This document shows, in pieces, positions 63,460 to 64,000 of a stretch of DNA of 64,000 bases. How positions within the stretch are numbered: position 1 is the first letter of the stretch; every line of letters begins with the position of its first letter. This stretch comes from Gordionus sp. m RMFG-2023 (taxonomy: Eukaryota > Nematomorpha > Gordioida > Chordodea > Parachordodidae). The position numbers and the translations under genes were made by a program. The DNA lies in the NCBI RefSeq assembly GCF_954871325.1, contig NC_088777.1, positions 14,795,366-14,859,365 on the forward strand. The letters are read 5' to 3'. The notes below the pieces were generated by a model. The model was not told where the DNA came from. It saw only the letters and a list, made by a program, of their open reading frames with translations, and did not search any database.

Positions 63460-63708
63460 TTATAATCCATGTTCTTTTTTTTTATTGAGGAATCGATTAA
63501 AAATTTTGAATAAATTTTTTTTTACCAATTTTAAAAAATTGTTATTCTTTACTTTACTTTTTATATTTCCAATTTCTATTGGAAAAAAAGGTTTTTGATT
63601 GTCTTTAGGACGTTTAAATGATAAAGAGTTTCCGTGAAAAATGCTCGATGGAAGAGAAAGGAGATTAAAAGAAGAATAGAAGGTTATTAGTAAGGAAAAT
63701 CTTTCCAA
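63460..63708 (-). CDS. Possible short coding segment, unknown
   Basis: An 82-codon open frame (LLSLPSSIFHGNSLSF then KRPKDNQKPFFPIEIGNI) with a Lys/Asn/Phe-rich second half. It may be an exon of a gene running beyond the window, but AT-rich composition can produce such frames and no similarity or splice pattern is recognised. Confidence 0.2.
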   Translation of the reverse strand: MERFSLLITFYSSFNLLSLPSSIFHGNSLSFKRPKDNQKPFFPIEIGNIKSKVKNNNFLKLVKKNLFKIFNRFLNKKKEHGL

Positions 63709-64000
63709 GTGATTGAGAGATGATAATAATATTCATTGATCCGAAAGCTTTTCAGAACCTTCTTTAAGTATCATATTCGTTTAGGTGCTCTATCAAAACA
63801 TTTTCCCAAATTTATAAATATGATCTATTATCGCTTTTTGAAAAATTTGAATATATGGAAATGTCAGGTTTCAACAAAGAAATGCTAAAGAGTGATTTAG
63901 ATTTCCTGGGATTCCTAGAATTTAAATTGAACTATGGGTTTTTTTAGGATTAGGGATAAGATTATATTATTCCATGTCCATAGAACGAATAGGATAAAAT

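Overview
The window is very AT-rich (roughly three quarters A+T by eye) eukaryotic DNA, almost certainly from an invertebrate animal. The evidence is intron-split genes for animal-type proteins (an MTHFD1-like folate enzyme, SFT2, NUFIP1, a secreted CUB-type exon, and a cyclic-nucleotide-binding/BTB/BACK protein) plus a heavy load of hAT-type elements. I cannot fix the phylum. Introns fall into two size classes: about 38-45 bp, and kilobase-sized ones filled with repeats. In the folate gene the three 5'-most introns are 41-42 bp and most later ones are large, a pattern reported for schistosomes. That is only a hint towards flatworms.

Layout. 1-17 kb is mostly empty, AT-rich sequence with short non-autonomous DNA elements, one CUB-like secreted-protein exon (minus, 2633-2985), a possible terminal exon (minus, 7570-7763) and small tandem repeats near 16 kb. 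17.3-37.3 kb is one gene on the minus strand: ten exons giving a 349-residue methylenetetrahydrofolate dehydrogenase/cyclohydrolase whose introns carry nearly all the local mobile elements, including a 2.6 kb LTR element with target-site duplication, a hAT transposase remnant and a virus- or transposon-like coding fossil. 40.7-41.4 kb is a complete SFT2 vesicle-transport gene (plus; seven exons, introns 39-45 bp). 43.5-44.7 kb is a NUFIP1 gene (minus; seven exons resolved, last one not). 44.8-49.6 kb holds two large hAT-type foldback elements back to back, one containing a Ty3/gypsy fossil and the other a smaller hAT-type element. 53.6-56.6 kb is a two-exon gene (plus) for an 822-residue CNBD-BTB-BACK protein. 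The last 7 kb has repeats but no gene I can support.

The most striking pattern is not a gene. A whole set of short elements ends in hAT-type termini (YARNG, e.g. TAGTG, CAGAG, TAGGG) and is flanked by exact or near-exact 8-bp direct repeats. Each family carries its own reiterated self-complementary word just inside the ends (GGCCCGGCCCGA, GGTCCGGACC, ATCGGATCGG, GGAGCTAGCTCC, TAACTAGTTA, ATTATTCGAAT). The two largest have swallowed, or been invaded by, other elements.

The identified genes are unrelated housekeeping-type loci (one-carbon metabolism, Golgi/endosome traffic, snoRNP assembly, possible cyclic-nucleotide signalling scaffold) and do not form a pathway. No promoter, terminator, rRNA or CRISPR signal could be supported from sequence alone.
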